From Achatina immaculata (taxonomy: Eukaryota > Mollusca > Gastropoda > Stylommatophora > Achatinidae), in the NCBI GenBank assembly GCA_009760885.1, contig CM019713.1, forward strand, positions 30,819,889 to 30,883,888: a stretch of DNA of 64,000 nucleotides, in the 5' to 3' direction. Every line of letters starts with the position of its first letter. Position 1 is the stretch's first letter. This document shows positions 43,995 through 54,832 of the stretch, in pieces. Both the position numbers and the translations under genes were made by a program. Below the pieces are notes generated by a model that worked only from the letters and a program-made list of their open reading frames with translations, had not been told where the DNA came from and did not search any database.

Positions 43995-44605
43995 ATTATG
44001 CGGGACAGTACCGTATTTTAAGGACTGATTTGGAGAATCGAATTACTCCAGCCAAGACGCCTAAATGTTCCCTATTTTAAAACACGCGTCCCCATATTGT
44101 CCCGTATTCTCATCTTTGATCGCCGCATGCTCTGAAATACCCAGATTTATACAACTTTCATGCGCTATATCACTGGAAATGTTGCTATTCTCACGACAGA
44201 GAAATACAAGAAGTAGCTCAGATTGGTACATTTCTACGGAAAGTTATAAACCTAACCTAGTGATTATAATTTCGGGTTAAAATTTAAATGTATCCCACTC
44301 CCACCCGCTCACACATACACACATACATACACTCTCCCTTGCCTGACTGAGCGCCCCGTATTTGAACTTAGAAAAGATAGTTAACTTTATATAAGATGTT
44401 AGGGAAAACCTGTTTCAAAAACACACTGAGGAAGTAGGGTAGCATTTTGTTGTGTCCACCATGTCAGGTTCATGGCGTCACGACTCTGCTATCACTCGGG
44501 TCTAATGTGAAAAGCGATGGTTTAAAGAACAAGTTATATTCTTCCTTTCTGTGCTCTCTTCATCCATTCTCCATTGTGTTTTCCATTCCTTTCTCTATCA
44601 GGAAG
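43995..44605. other. Unique sequence
   Basis: A 56-codon minus frame (MYQSELLLVFLCRENSN start, near 44190-44020) is open but unrecognised. No other feature. Confidence 0.3.
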
Positions 44606-45480
44606 GCGTGATACTGAACACCGCACACTTTCATGTGCCGGTGATCTTGGAAATATGGGACTAAAACTGTACACTTTCATGTGCCGGTGATCTTGGAAAT
44701 ATGGGACTAAAACTGTACACTTTCATGTGTCGGTGATCTTGGAAATATGGGCCTAAAACTGTACACTTTCATGTGCCGGTGATCTTGGAAATATGGGACT
44801 AAAACTGTACACTTTCATGTGCCGGTGATCTTGGAAATATGGGACTAAAACTGTACACTTTCATGTGCCGGTGATCTTGGAAATATGGGCCCAATACTGC
44901 ACACTTTCATGTGCCGGTGATCTTGGAAATATGGGCCTAAAACTGAACACTTTCATGTGCCGATGATCTTGGAAATATGGGCCTAAAACTGTACACTTTC
45001 ATGTGCCGATGATCTTGGAAATATGGGCCTAAAACTGTACACTTTCATGTGCCGATGATCTTGGAAATATGGGCCTAAAACTGTACACTTTCATGTGCCG
45101 ATGATCTTGGAAATATGGGCCTAAAATTGTACACTTTCATGTGCCGGTGATCTTGGAAATATGGGCCTAAAATTGTACACTTTCATGTGCCGATGATCTT
45201 GGAAATATGGGCCTAAAATTGTACACTTTCATGTGCCGATGATCTTGGAAATATGGGCCTAAAATTGGCCACTTTCATGTGCCGATGATCTTGGAAATAT
45301 GGGCCTAAAATTGGCCACTTTCATGTGCCGATGATCTTGGAAATATGGGCCTAAAATTGACCACTTTCATGTGCCGGTGATCTTGGAAATATGGGCCTAA
45401 AACTGTACACTTTCATGTGCCGATGATCTTGGAAATACGGGCCTAACACCGTATCCCTAATATGCCTTAAAGGCATGGAA
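44600..45480 (+). mobile_element. Dispersed element K with internal 46-bp array
   Basis: Left block GGCGTGATACTGAACACC and right block GGGCCTAACACCGTATCCC, AATATGCCTTAAAGGCATGG match the single-unit copy at 1785-1905 (reverse strand). The middle is amplified. Confidence 0.65.
44623..45450. repeat. 46-bp minisatellite, about 18 copies
   Basis: Unit CACTTTCATGTGCCGGTGAT, CTTGGAAATATGGGCCTAAA, ACTGTA. Variants are segregated: CCGGTGATC with GGGACT at left, CCGATGATC with GGGCCT at right, and AATTGGCC in a short right block. Confidence 0.97.
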
Positions 45481-45511
45481 ACTGATTTTTTTCAACCTTT
45501 CTCTGTCACTA

Positions 45512-45582
45512 GCTGTGCCTCAGTAGTGAAGCGTTTAGCGCACAACTCTTTAAAGAGACGGTTCAGATCCAGACGAAGGCAC
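45512..45582 (+). mobile_element. tRNA-derived SINE-like head after element K
   Basis: TGCCTCAGTAGTGAAGCG, then TTTAGCGC as A-box region and ACGGTTCAGATCC as B box (9 of 11). It lies 30 bp after the K right block. Confidence 0.5.
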
Positions 45583-45607
45583 TTCAGTCACGGAGATGTA
45601 GAAATCT

Positions 45608-45628
45608 TCTTCTTCTTCTTCTTCTTCA
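45608..45628. repeat. (TTC)n microsatellite
   Basis: Seven units. Confidence 0.95.
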
Positions 45629-46735
45629 GCTTCCTGAGCCATTAAGTCTCATCGCTGCAGATAAACTTCACTTCCATTCCTCTCTATTCCTAATCTTCTC
45701 CCTCCAGCTGGTAACATCAATTTCTTTTATATCCTCTTCTATGTTGTCCTTCCATCCATTCTCCACTGTTGGTATACTTTATGAGAGATGTGGAAATGGA
45801 GACCTAATTTTTTTTTTTTTTTGGAGCTAGCGAGGTAAGGGCGGCCAGTGCGACATGATAATGGCTACCTTGAACTTTATCACAAGAATCGATTTTATTT
45901 TTTAAAATATAAGAGTTAAAGTTCTATGTTCTAAGTGCAGTGAGTACTTGATTGCCGCCTTTGCGCATATAGAACTTGTCTTTCCTCATAAATGGCTATT
46001 TATGTGTTCTTGCGCGAGAAAATAAACGCGTGTCTTAACCACCACGTGGCGCAATAATTTCCTTCCCCGCCACCCTAAGTGATGAAACGTCCGCCTTCAC
46101 CAGGTAGTGGCCTGCGCCATCTTGGCGTCAGCTGCCCCGTGCAGGAATACAAACAGCCACAAATCCGTTAAGAAATGTTGGCACTCAAAGTTTTCGTGTC
46201 AGAGCCGCCCGGAAATAGCACTTAATGCTGCCGAGAGTTGGGTCTCCCTTGCCACGCCACCCGGACAAACATCGTAATAGGCGGATAAACAGAAAAGTTG
46301 ATGTGTTTTAGTCTTAGCGGTGTCCCATAGCCAGGAAAGGCGAAGAAGCGCTCTGTATATAAACATTGGCATGACACAGACAGCGCTGAAACTGGAGAAA
46401 GCTAAACGAATACATCGGTCTGTGCGGCAGTCAAAGAAAAAACGTTGCTGGGGTGTCAAACAAGCGGCCAGCGGGCAGAATGAGGTCTTTCAATTAATGC
46501 GGCCCACGGCTAACTAATGTCGTTTTTTTTTTTCTTCTTCAGACTTTTTGAATTCCCCCGTGTGAAGTTACAGTGTAGTCTGTATATTTAAGACTGCTTT
46601 TTTTTCCCCTACATAAATAACTGGGTCTTTTTTTTTTTGTCTTAAACCACGGTGCTCGTGTGATAAGAAGGACTTGGACCACCAACTTTGAGGCGGTAGA
46701 CGAGTTCACTGAACACTGCGTTACTCAGACGCCCG
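45629..46735. other. Unique sequence
   Basis: 46060-46150 is GC-rich with TGCGCCATCTTGGCGTCAGC (YY1-like GCCATCTTG within a palindrome CGCCATCTTGGCG). An 86-codon minus frame (46199-46459) is not recognised. Confidence 0.35.
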
Positions 46736-46737
46736 TT

Positions 46738-47282
46738 GAGACACCTAAAATGTTGATGATCTGTCTGCACGATGAGACACACTGTTGTGACACCTAAAAT
46801 GTTGGGTATCTGTCTGCACGATGAGACACCTAAAATATTGGGTATCTGTCTGCACGATGAGACACACTGTTGTGACACCTAAAATGCTGGGTATCTGTCT
46901 GCACGATGAGACACCTAAAATATTGGGTATCTGTCTGCACGATGAGACACCTAAAACATTGGATATCTGACTGCACGATGATACACACTGTTGAGACACC
47001 TAAAATGTTGGGTATCTGTCTGCACGATGATACACACTGTTGAGACACCTGAAATATTGGATATCTGACTGCACGGTGATACACACTGTTGAGACACCTA
47101 AAATATTGGATATCTGACTGCACGATGAGACACACTGTTGAGACACCTAAAATATTGGATATCTGACTGCACGATGAGACACACTGTTGAGACACCTAAA
47201 ATATTGGGTATCTGTCTGCACGATGAGACACACTGTTGAGACACCTAAAATGTTGGGTATCTGACTGCACGATGATACACGC
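46738..47282. repeat. Minisatellite with mixed 36- and 49-bp units, about 12 copies
   Basis: Core GAGACACCTAAAATATTGGG, TATCTGTCTGCACGAT (36 bp). Many units carry an extra GAGACACACTGTT (13 bp). The right part is regular 49 bp and the left part alternates. Confidence 0.95.
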
Positions 47283-47802
47283 TGTATTGGACTGAACACG
47301 TGATGAACAGTGGAAAGTAGACAGTAATCTGGCCAAATGAACAGGAATCGAAATGGGAAGGCAAACCTGGTCAAAAGAACATTCCATGCCTAAGATGGAT
47401 GTGCCTAGAGGGCGAAGATACCACCGACTAACCGCAAGTCATGGCACAAGGCAAGCAACCGACGGGGCGAAGAAGAGAAGTTCCTTCAAGAACAGGAGAA
47501 CGCAAAACTGACCCTCTCTGCGGAGCATTTAACCCTACAGTCAGCTAGACACAAGAACTAGGTCAACAGACCTTGATAAAAATGAGTGACAGATGTCACA
47601 GCACGTGTCAGCCTGGTTCCGCATAGACCACTGTTCATGACCTTTCTGTGAGTGCTCGCCTCTTGCCACTTTTACTGCTTATGGCACCCCATATTCATCA
47701 CTTTCCTCCTTTTCTAATATATGTTTTACTTCCTATTAACCAACATTTTAACAGCAAACTTTTACATTAGATAGAAAATTCTTCTTGTTTTAGGCTCTGT
47801 TC
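47283..47802. other. Unique sequence
   Basis: Nothing recognised. Confidence 0.35.
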
Positions 47803-48238
47803 ATACTTTACTATAAATCAGACAAAAGGTTCTTCTTGTCTTAGACCTTCTTCACAGTTTACTGTAAATCAGACAAAAAGTTCTTCTTGTCTTAGATCCT
47901 GTTCAAACGAGGAAGACCTAGACTTACTTGGAGAAGAGAAATTATGACAGTGCTCAGAGACAAGGGATACACATGGAAGGAAGCAGGGAATAATTCCAAG
48001 AACAGGGATGACTGGAGAGCCTTTATCCGTGGCCTATGCTCTCAAGGGAATGAAAGGCGATGATGATGATGATGATGATGATGATGATCCTGTTCACAGT
48101 TTATTGTAAATCAGACAAAAATTTATTCTTGTCTTAGATCCTGTTCACAGTTTACTGTAAATCAGACAAAAAGTTCTTCGTACCTTAGGTCCTGTTCATA
48201 ATTTACTGTAAATGAGACAAAAAGTTATTCTTGACTTG
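47803..48238. repeat. 51-bp minisatellite, about 5 copies, split by a LINE
   Basis: Unit CAGTTTACTGTAAATCAGAC, AAAAAGTTCTTCTTGTCTTA, GATCCTGTTCA. The array is interrupted at 47906-48085. Confidence 0.9.
47906..48085 (+). mobile_element. 5'-truncated LINE end with (GAT)n tail and 11-bp target duplication
   Basis: Open to its own stop: RGRPRLTWRREIMTVLRDKG, YTWKEAGNNSKNRDDWRAF, IRGLCSQGNERR, then (GAT)n. Flanked by identical GATCCTGTTCA (47895-47905 and 48086-48096), which is also the normal array sequence. The lack of breaks suggests a recent insertion. Confidence 0.9.
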
Positions 48239-48588
48239 GGTACTGTTTGATCAATTTTTTTTAAAAAGTATTTTGCTGAGTAATATTTATATAGTTCTTA
48301 AGAAATTTGATGGCAACACCGGTCTGTCGTAGATTTCTTCATATTCAACGCCCTTGCATGCAAACTACAGTGCCGATCTTCTCATTTAGCTCCACCACAG
48401 ACATTTCATTCACTACTGTGTTAGATCACAACAGCCTGCTTCCACCACGATAGCAGCCTCTAAGTATGATAAAATCTCGATTATTTCTCCAACAGTGAAT
48501 TTTAAATGTTTATGATCATAAATGATAAAAGCAGAATAAAATGATAAGTTTAGTTTATGGTTTTTTTTAAACTAATTTATCTTTTCAG
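48239..48588. other. Unique sequence upstream of the candidate exon
   Basis: No array. It ends in TTTATCTTTTCAG, a good splice acceptor context. Confidence 0.3.
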
Positions 48589-48679
48589 GTCATCACAGCG
48601 AATCACTCGACGTCTTTGTCACTGTTCTACGCGTGATTACTCACGCCACCTCGACTTTGACATCTCCGCAAAGGACTAC
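48589..48679 (+). CDS. Candidate internal exon (unconfirmed)
   Basis: 91 bp between TTTATCTTTTCAG and GTAAGT. Two of three frames are open; the one starting with two leftover bases reads HHSESLDVFVTVLRVITHAT, then STLTSPQRT, and joins in phase with the open frame of 49663-49834. CpG-rich compared with its flanks. No domain recognised. Splice-like signals occur by chance in long sequence, so confidence is low. Confidence 0.27.
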
Positions 48680-48943
48680 GTAAGTCTATTTTCAGAAATA
48701 TTGTCTCTTTCGTAATTCTTATCAGTTCCTTATTGTTCTATGCTTCGGTTTCAGTCTTTAATTCTTCTTGTCTTCATACCCGCCAACGTTTCACTGCTTT
48801 CGTGTATTGTTTTCATTCTGTTGTTTCACTATCTATTGATACTGCCGTTTTATGTTTTTAATCGGTTTTACTCCCTTGCAGAATTATTATATTTCTTGAA
48901 CAATTTGTTTATAAGTAGGAAACAGCGCGGCTTTCGTATGGTA

Positions 48944-49293
48944 AAGTAAGAGAACACAGTTTTGTAGGATTCGACCTCGAAAAAAAATGTAGACAAAGCA
49001 CTTTAGTAAGACGTGAGAGAAAGAAAAATCAGAAGAGAAATACGCTGGGATTCGAACCACGGACTCCGATAGGACCAGCAGTCGTCTAGCCACGAGAGAA
49101 CAGCGCTCGTTAGTACTTTAGTTTGTTAGTATGCTGTTCTCTCGTGGCTAGGCGGCTATTCGTCCTACGGGAGTCCGTGGTTCGAGTCCCAGGTAATTCT
49201 CTTGTGATTTTTCTTTCTCTCACGTCTCACTAAAGTGATTTGTCTACGATCTTTCAAAGTCTAATCCTACAAAACTGTGTTCTCTTACTTTAT
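48944..49293. mobile_element. Inverted dimer of a tRNA-derived SINE (palindrome)
   Basis: Left arm 48944-49108 and right arm 49131-49293 are reverse complements over about 160 bp with scattered mismatches; the loop is about 22 bp. The right arm reads TCTCGTGGCTAGGCGGCTAT, then CCGTGGTTCGAGTCCCAGG with a perfect B box GGTTCGAGTCC. The outer ends share AAGTAAGAGAACACAGTTTT. A third single copy lies at 61640-61830. It sits within the intron of the candidate gene end. Confidence 0.85.
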
Positions 49294-49309
49294 TATATTT
49301 CTTATTCAA

Positions 49310-49622
49310 TACTCAGTGTCTATATAATAATTTTGTTTCTTATTCTGTTTTCAGGCTTATAAAGTTATTTTGTTTCTTATTTTATTTTAATTGTTTATAC
49401 AGCTATTTTATTTCTATTTATTTTTTCAATGTCTATAGAGTTATTTTATTTCTTATTTTATTTTCAATGTTTATAGAGTTATTTTATAATTTCAGTGTTT
49501 ATAGCGCCATTTTCTTCCTATTTCTATTTTCAGTGTATATAGAATTATTTTGTTTCTGCCCCTACTGTCAGTGTTCACAGAGTTACTTTGTTTCTTACTC
49601 TGTTTTCAGTATTCTCAAAGCT
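49310..49622. repeat. AT-rich degenerate minisatellite, about 45-bp unit, 7 copies
   Basis: Units like TTTCAGTGTTTATAGAGTTA, TTTTATTTCTTATTTTATT. It directly precedes the second candidate exon, whose branch/pyrimidine region it supplies. Confidence 0.75.
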
Positions 49623-49662
49623 ACTTTCTTTTCTTCCAATTTTCCTTTCATCTGTGCTGCAG

Positions 49663-49834
49663 TACCCCCCTCCGTGATGCCTGGTACCACGGAGTACGTG
49701 CACCTTGCACAGAGAAGATCAGAGCACCAATTTACTGGTCGAATATGCAGCAGTTACCATCCTGGGCCATATCAACACTGAAGTCAGTTACATTTAGAAT
49801 TCTCAATATTTTCTTCTTAAAGAAATTTCACTGA
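49663..49834 (+). CDS. Candidate terminal exon (unconfirmed)
   Basis: Preceded by TTTCCTTTCATCTGTGCTGCAG. Frame in phase with the exon at 48589: PLRDAWYHGVRAPCTEKIRA, PIYWSNMQQLPSWAISTLKS, then VTFRILNIFFLKKFH and a stop at 49834. A second frame also stays open for 38 codons. AATAAA follows at 49925. No homologue recognised; the AT-rich end looks non-coding, so the true stop or exon end may lie earlier. Confidence 0.25.
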
Positions 49835-49924
49835 CTTCAGTGTTTGAAAAAAAAAAAAAAGCTTATTAAACTTTAATTCCTCTGTTTGCACAACTTTGGA
49901 ATTGCTGTAGTGTCTGTGGTATTT

Positions 49925-49930
49925 AATAAA
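49925..49930 (+). promoter_or_regulatory. Candidate polyadenylation signal
   Basis: AATAAA about 90 bases after the stop of the candidate terminal exon. Confidence 0.3.
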
Positions 49931-50414
49931 CGCCTAGTTTAAGAGTTCCCGGCCCTTGAGTATAGTTCCACCAGCTTCATCCGTGCAGGCAGTTTCATTC
50001 AACATTCCATTTTCAAACACTTGCCATCTTCAGACTTTTTCCTGTTCAAGTATCAGCAATTAGAGAATGAAATTTCTATTCATGACATTTTTCACACAAT
50101 CCTGATTTTTTGTAATGTTCCCCACCCCCCTTCCACCTTTTTTTTACCTGCAGTTTTATTCTGTCAAAACAAACAAAAAAAAAAAAAAAACAAGACAAAG
50201 GAAAACAAACAAACAACCCCCCCCCCCAAAAAAAAAAACAAAAACAAATGCAAAGCAGAACAAAACAAAAAACATAATTCCTGACAAGGCTATTTTAGCA
50301 TCTTTACAGTTTGGTCTAAATCGATATTCATTTTTTATCTTTCTATTTTTGATGAGGAATGTAATACTGCTGGCTATTACCAGGAAGTTATTTTTGAACC
50401 AAAGGATAGGACGG

Positions 50415-50424
<10 letters not shown>
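49931..50424. other. Unique sequence, A/C-rich patch
   Basis: 50165-50265 is A-rich with a 10-C run. No gene. Confidence 0.35.
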
Positions 50425-50452
<28 letters not shown>

Positions 50453-50484
50453 GGGAGGGAGGGAGGGAGGGAGGGAGAGGGAAA
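50418..50484. repeat. (GA)n(GGGA)n microsatellite
   Basis: AGAG tract, then GGGAGGGAGGGA. Confidence 0.95.
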
Positions 50485-50502
50485 AAGCGAGAGAGAAAAA
50501 AG

Positions 50503-50570
50503 GAACTTTTCGAAGAGTGAAGAACTGAAGAAACAGACCTATCTGACATTCTATCCCTTACCTCTCAGCT
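50503..50570 (-). mobile_element. Probable LINE H 3' terminus (diverged)
   Basis: The reverse complement has GGGATAGAATGTCAGATAGG and a GTTCTTCA stretch in the right order. It sits beside the GA repeat as expected for a tail. Confidence 0.45.
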
Positions 50571-50789
50571 TACACATTATTACAGCCATTACACTGTGAC
50601 AGACATAAAACAGAACGAATAAAATATAAACAAGAGAACTTTTACTTTCATTCTCATCAGCGTTCAGATACAATTCTTTGCCGCTCGGTTTTATCTACAT
50701 TATATCAAAGATCTTACCTGACCAAGTACTTGCAAAACAGCCTTTTCTTTTTTATTCTCACACTTTACTACATTTTAATAAACTTGACA

Positions 50790-51074
<285 letters not shown>

Positions 51075-51179
51075 ACGTCTGACTTTCTGCTCTTTCTCAA
51101 ACTTCCACCGAAACTCAATCTTTCAATATCAGTTTAGCAGCAGAAAAAGAAATATAAAACAACAATATTAAATATGAAT

Positions 51180-51201
51180 TAGAGAGAGAGAGATAGAGAG
51201 A

Positions 51202-51243
<42 letters not shown>
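51180..51243. repeat. (GA)n microsatellite
   Basis: Nearly pure AGAG. Confidence 0.95.
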
Positions 51244-51247
<4 letters not shown>

Positions 51248-51429
51248 AGGCAGACAGATTATGTTATTGAAAAAGTGAGAAACGAAAGTTTTTGTTAACA
51301 TTTATAAATCATGAAAGAAAAAAAATTTATTATTTTTCCCAGTTGATTTCTGTTTATTCATTTTCATAATAAAGATGTTTTTACTCTGAATAAAAAAAAG
51401 ACAGCTTTATTATTGATTACAAAAAAGTT

Positions 51430-51690
51430 CAGTTCGCTAGCGCACAAGATGAAAACCCCTTTAATTATGCTCTAATGAGCTAATAAAATATCCTGCACGC
51501 GCTCTTATGTATTCAGTCGCTAATAAATACTGAAACGAAACAGCTTAATAGCAAAGTCTTTTATTAGAAACATTTTGTCGTTTATCAGAAGTGAGCAGAG
51601 GCAGCTGTCATAATTTATGCTTCCGTGCCCTTTATCGATTGAGAATCTCATCTCGGTTCTTACGTGAATGTTTCTAATACTGTAATAATC
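51430..51690. other. Candidate conserved non-coding (enhancer-like) island
   Basis: Unique sequence dense in homeodomain-type TAAT cores (CCCTTTAATTATGCTC, TAATGAGCTAATAAAA, CTTTTATTAG, TCATAATTTATG), an E box in GGCAGCTGTC and TTTATCGATTGAG. It has no repeats and no frame. The pattern resembles animal enhancers; inference only. Confidence 0.3.
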
Positions 51691-52085
51691 GTGTTCTCGC
51701 CTTAGAGAACTGTAATCCGCAAAATCTCAAGTAATCCGCTAAATCTCAAGTTTGTTAACGGAGGATGAATTTTAACTCATTCTCGTTGGGTTTTTTTTTC
51801 CCCCTCTCTACGTCCATGTGGAGTAGTATCTGTTTCTTTCTCACTGCAACGATTAAGACTGTCAGAACTAGGAAGAAACAGAGTTTGTCCCGTTGTGTAA
51901 CTTTCCTTGATCCATTATATTCTTTGGCCGTTGCTCTTTTTAATCATGTACCAAATCTGCCGCTTTGAACTTCTTTGCGCCCAGAAACTGTCAGGTCATG
52001 GCTGGTTATATCTCCTACTTCTAGCACTCTACCGTTTGTTATCTCTCACTCCAGTTTCTGCCCCGTCTGCTTCTTTCTGTATCTC
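51691..52085. other. Unique sequence
   Basis: Short frames only. The right end begins to show diverged CTATATCTCC units. Confidence 0.35.
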
Positions 52086-53515
52086 CAACGACTAGTACTG
52101 TCCTCTCTGTATCTCCCACTTCCAGTACTGTCCTGTCTGTGTCTCCCACTCCTTCTACTGTCCCGTATATATCTCCAGCTTTAGTACTCTCCTATATGTA
52201 TCTCCCACTCTTGGTACTGTCCCGCAGGATATATATATATATAAGTCTCTTGTCTGTATCTACTATTCGTAGCACTATCCCGTCTATATCCCCACTTCTA
52301 GCACTGTTTCGTCTATATCTCACACTGTTGGTACTACCTCCCGTCTATATCTCCTGTTGCTAGTACTGTCCCTTCTATATCTTCTGTTGCTAGCACTGCC
52401 CTTCTATATCTCCTGTTGCTAGTACTGCCCTGTCTATATCTCCTGTTGCTAGTACTGCCCTGTCTATATCTCCTGTTACTAGTACTGCCCCTTCTATATC
52501 TCCTGTTACTAGTACTGCCCCTTCTATATCTCCTGTTACTAGTACTTCCCCGTCTATATCTCCTGTTACTAGTACTGTCCCTTCTATATCTCCTGTTACT
52601 AGTACTGCCCCTTCTATATCTCCTGTTACTAGTACTGTCCCTTCTATATCTCCTGTTACTAGTACTGCCCCGTCTATATCTCCTGTTACTAGTACTGCCC
52701 CTTCTATATCTCCTGTTACTAGTACTGCCCCTTCTATATCTCCTGTTACTAGTACTGCCCTGTCTATATCTCCTGTTACTAGTACTGCCCTGTCTATATC
52801 TCCTGTTACTAGTACTGTCCCTTCTATATCTCCTGTTGCTAGCACTGCCCTTCTATATCTCCTGTTGCTACTACTTCCCCGTCTATATCTCCTGTTACTA
52901 GTACTGCCGTGTCTATATCTCCTGTTACTAGTACTGCCCCTTCTATATCTCCTGTTACTAGTACTGCCCCTTCTATATCTCCTGTTACTAGTACTGCCCC
53001 TTCTATATCTCCTGTTACTAGTACTGCCCCTTCTATATCTCCTGTTACTAGTACTGCCCTGTCTATATCTCCTGTTACTAGTACTGCCGTGTCTATATCT
53101 CCTGTTACTAGTACTGCCCCGTCTATATCTCCTGTTGCTACTACTTCCCCGTCTATATCTCCTGTTACTAGTACTGCCGTGTCTATATCTCCTGTTACTA
53201 GTACTGCCCCTTCTATATCTCCTGTTACTAGTACTGCCCCTTCTATATCTCCTGTTACTAGTACTGCCCTGTCTATATCTCCTGTTACTAGTACTGCCCC
53301 TTCTATATCTCCTGTTACTAGTACTGCCCTGTGTATATCTCCTGTTACTAGTACTGCCCTGTCTATATCTCCTGTTACTAGTACTGCCCTGTGTATATCT
53401 CCTGTTACTAGTACTGCCCTGTCTATATCTCCTGTTACTAGTACTGCCCTGTCTATATCTCCTGTTACTAGTACTGCCCTGTCTATATCTCCTGTTACTA
53501 GTACTGCCCCCGTCT
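52086..53515. repeat. 30-bp minisatellite, about 38 regular copies (52380-53515) plus a decayed left flank
   Basis: Unit CTATATCTCCTGTTACTAGT plus ACTGCCCCTT. The last six bases vary most (CCCCTT, CCCTGT, CCCCGT, CCGTGT). One 29-bp unit near 52840 shifts the frame, so the 387-codon minus frame changes from GSTSNRRYRQ to AVLVTGDIDR repeats with no stop. Units left of 52380 are strongly diverged. Confidence 0.97.
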
Positions 53516-54190
53516 ACATCTCCCACTTGTGGTATTCTCATTTCTATATGCATCGTTTCTTGTATTCCGACATCTGTGATGTATCACACCTCTGGTACTC
53601 TCGCGTCTGGAAGTTTATATTATTCAATGTGTTATTTACATAAATCAGTAAACATTTCTAACACTTTCCTCCAGCAACAGCCATGATTACCTTGTAACAG
53701 AACATTTCGTCTTAGAAGTTTAAAAAGATTTGTACCAAGAAAAAATAACAGATGTTTATGGGAAATGGTAAGCATTACTTTAGTGGGCGGGAAAATGGAG
53801 GTGAGAGAAGGATTGTGGGGGGCGGGGGGAGCAAGGTATGTTATGGCTGATTCTGATATTTGACTGACGTAATCTGACACAGAAGAGTGAAGTCATGTTT
53901 GTGTTAGAAAGTCATGACTTCCTGCTTTATGGATATCATCCCTGTTTTTAACCACTTATTTTACAATTTAACATTTTTTTTTCCGAAACTTTTTAGCTCT
54001 TATTCTGATCCATTCATTTCTTACAGTCATCTTGCAATGAAATATAGTGTAATTGTTGTTGTTGTTTTTGGAGTGTTGTATTGTTATAATGTTTTTATTT
54101 CTTGTGTTTTTTTGCCTGTTTGTCGACTTTACCCGTATTTAAACGTTATCCTGCTGGTCTGATACCTCGGTCCTCTTCTCGTTTCATTTC
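53516..54190. other. Unique sequence
   Basis: No gene recognised; G-rich patch at 53815-53832. Confidence 0.35.
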
Positions 54191-54755
54191 GTCTTTCCTC
54201 TACTGTTTAAATTTAGCCCAAAGTGCGTCCAACGCTTGAACAACATATGTCTTCTACAACCTAGACTTGATCGTTATAAGAACAGCTTTACTTATTCTGC
54301 TGCTCATCTTTGGAATACCCTCCCATCCTGTAGAAAAACATATATAAATTAAACTCATTCCTACAACTACAAACTTTTCCAATATCTATTTGATTTCGAC
54401 TACATGCCTCCACGAATTATAAAACTTAGCCTGCTCTTACAGACACAGAATACAGTTAACTGTTTATTCTGAATGTCCCGAAATTTTTGTTTAGTAGATA
54501 GTCATTTTTATATGTATGTAGTTACTTCTGTACTGATTGAATGGATAAGAGCGAAATGTAAATTTTATATTTTATTTTATGTCTCTCAGCTTCAGTGTTA
54601 ATAAAGTTTGTTACATGAACAGCATATTTATAGAATGTCTGGAATAGAGTGAAAGATGTATGATAAAGGGCAGAATGTCAGACAGGCCTGTGTGCCCAAT
54701 TCTTAACCATTTTGAAATAAAGATCAATCATTCAATCAATCAATCAACCAATCTA
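54190..54755 (+). mobile_element. LINE H 3' end with coding remnant and (AATC)n tail
   Basis: 54240-54350 encodes LLQPRLDRYKNSFTYSAAHL, then WNTLPS, the well-known C-terminal motif of CR1/Jockey-type LINEs. The 3' UTR has GGGCAGAATGTCAGACAGGC, TGTGTGCCCAATTC, AAATAAAGATC and an (AATC)n tail. It is the longest LINE H copy here and identifies the source of the shorter ends at 5922, 30600, 36665, 50503 and 58545. Confidence 0.7.
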
Positions 54756-54785
54756 CGTCCTCGTTGTGTGCTCACAGTCTTCCAT

Positions 54786-54832
54786 CATCATCATCATCAA
54801 CAGCAGCAGCAGCGGCAGCAGCAACAGCATCA
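54786..54832. repeat. (ATC)n(CAG)n microsatellite
   Basis: ATC units, then CAGCAGCAG with CGG. Confidence 0.9.

Noticed and set aside
46199..46459. 86-codon minus frame
   Set aside because: No homologue recognised and no splice or start evidence; kept as unique sequence.
52390..53686. 387-codon minus frame and 273-, 244- and 161-codon plus frames
   Set aside because: The 30-bp unit is open in several frames on both strands at once, which argues against coding.
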